Part shown: positions 63,940 to 64,000 of the stretch, in pieces
Layout of the letters: every line of letters starts with the position of its first letter
Position numbering within the stretch: the stretch's first letter is position 1
Source: an uncultured Lachnospiraceae bacterium
GTDB taxonomy: Bacteria; Bacillota; Clostridia; Lachnospirales; Lachnospiraceae
DNA length: 64,000 nucleotides
Assembly: GCA_949840915.1 (NCBI GenBank)
Contig: CATKXY010000008.1
Span: forward strand, 48,240-112,239
Reading direction: 5' to 3'
Position numbers and translations under genes: made by a program
Notes under the pieces: generated by a model
What the model saw: the letters and a program-made list of their open reading frames with translations, nothing else
Told to the model about the DNA's origin: nothing
The model's database searches: none

Positions 63940-64000
63940 GGGTGGCAGTGGGTACGATTTGGGTACAAAAATTTTATTACTCTTATAGAAAATTTTATAG

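Noticed and set aside
1..64000. tRNA, rRNA, CRISPR array, transposase or prophage genes
   Set aside because: None was recognised on either strand; gaps between genes are short and hold only promoters, hairpins and terminators.

Overview
The window reads as chromosomal DNA of a Gram-positive, probably spore-forming member of the Bacillota, class Clostridia, most likely Lachnospiraceae. The reasons are strong AGGAG-type ribosome binding sites before most genes, sigma-A type promoters, GH25 muramidases, an LCP cell-wall ligase, a Bce-type peptide-resistance module, a Csp-like subtilase, a PdaA-type deacetylase, a VTC/DUF4956/CotH trio and an agr quorum-sensing locus. No rRNA, tRNA, CRISPR array or insertion sequence was seen. 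Genus and species cannot be set from the sequence alone.

Region 1 (1-30.4 kb) is a rhamnose-containing cell-wall polysaccharide locus. A phosphoglucomutase (16.5 kb) and rmlA, rmlB and rmlC make the dTDP-rhamnose precursor; rmlD is not in the window. A polyprenyl-phosphate sugar transferase (26.8 kb) can prime the chain. Five GT2 proteins carrying six intact GT2 domains can build it. A Wzm/Wzt ABC exporter, whose ATPase has a C-terminal Wzt carbohydrate-binding domain, can export it. A 698-residue methyltransferase plus kinase-like protein next to the exporter resembles WbdD-type chain terminators. An LCP protein (28.2 kb) probably attaches the polymer to peptidoglycan. Two GH25 muramidases, a DUF6056 membrane protein, a LysM protein on the opposite strand and a 142-aa plus 1731-aa (DUF4132) gene pair of unknown role are interspersed.

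Region 2 (30.4-43.7 kb) holds housekeeping and stress genes: glmS, an HtrA/DegP protease, a complete bceRS-bceAB-like operon on the minus strand, a divergent clpX variant, a metal chaperone plus P1B ATPase pair under an ArsR/SmtB-like operator, and two corrinoid-related genes.

Region 3 (43.7-46.9 kb) looks richer in A+T. It holds a YCII-like and a DJ-1/PfpI protein divergent from a WYL regulator, then a DUF2935 protein.

Region 4 (47.1-52.6 kb) is an agr-type quorum-sensing locus in the order agrA-agrC-agrD-agrB, followed by a small secreted protein and a large lipoprotein that looks like a beta-propeller joined to a solute-binding protein. The agrD gene is only 47 codons long and encodes a Cys-Pro-Cys autoinducer core.

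Region 5 (52.6-64 kb) carries a subtilase, a PdaA-like deacetylase, a two-gene ABC exporter, the VTC-DUF4956-CotH trio and guaA. guaA has a consensus promoter and a strong terminator. Short TGGGTAC repeats follow it at the window edge, which may mark the start of an element integrated at guaA.
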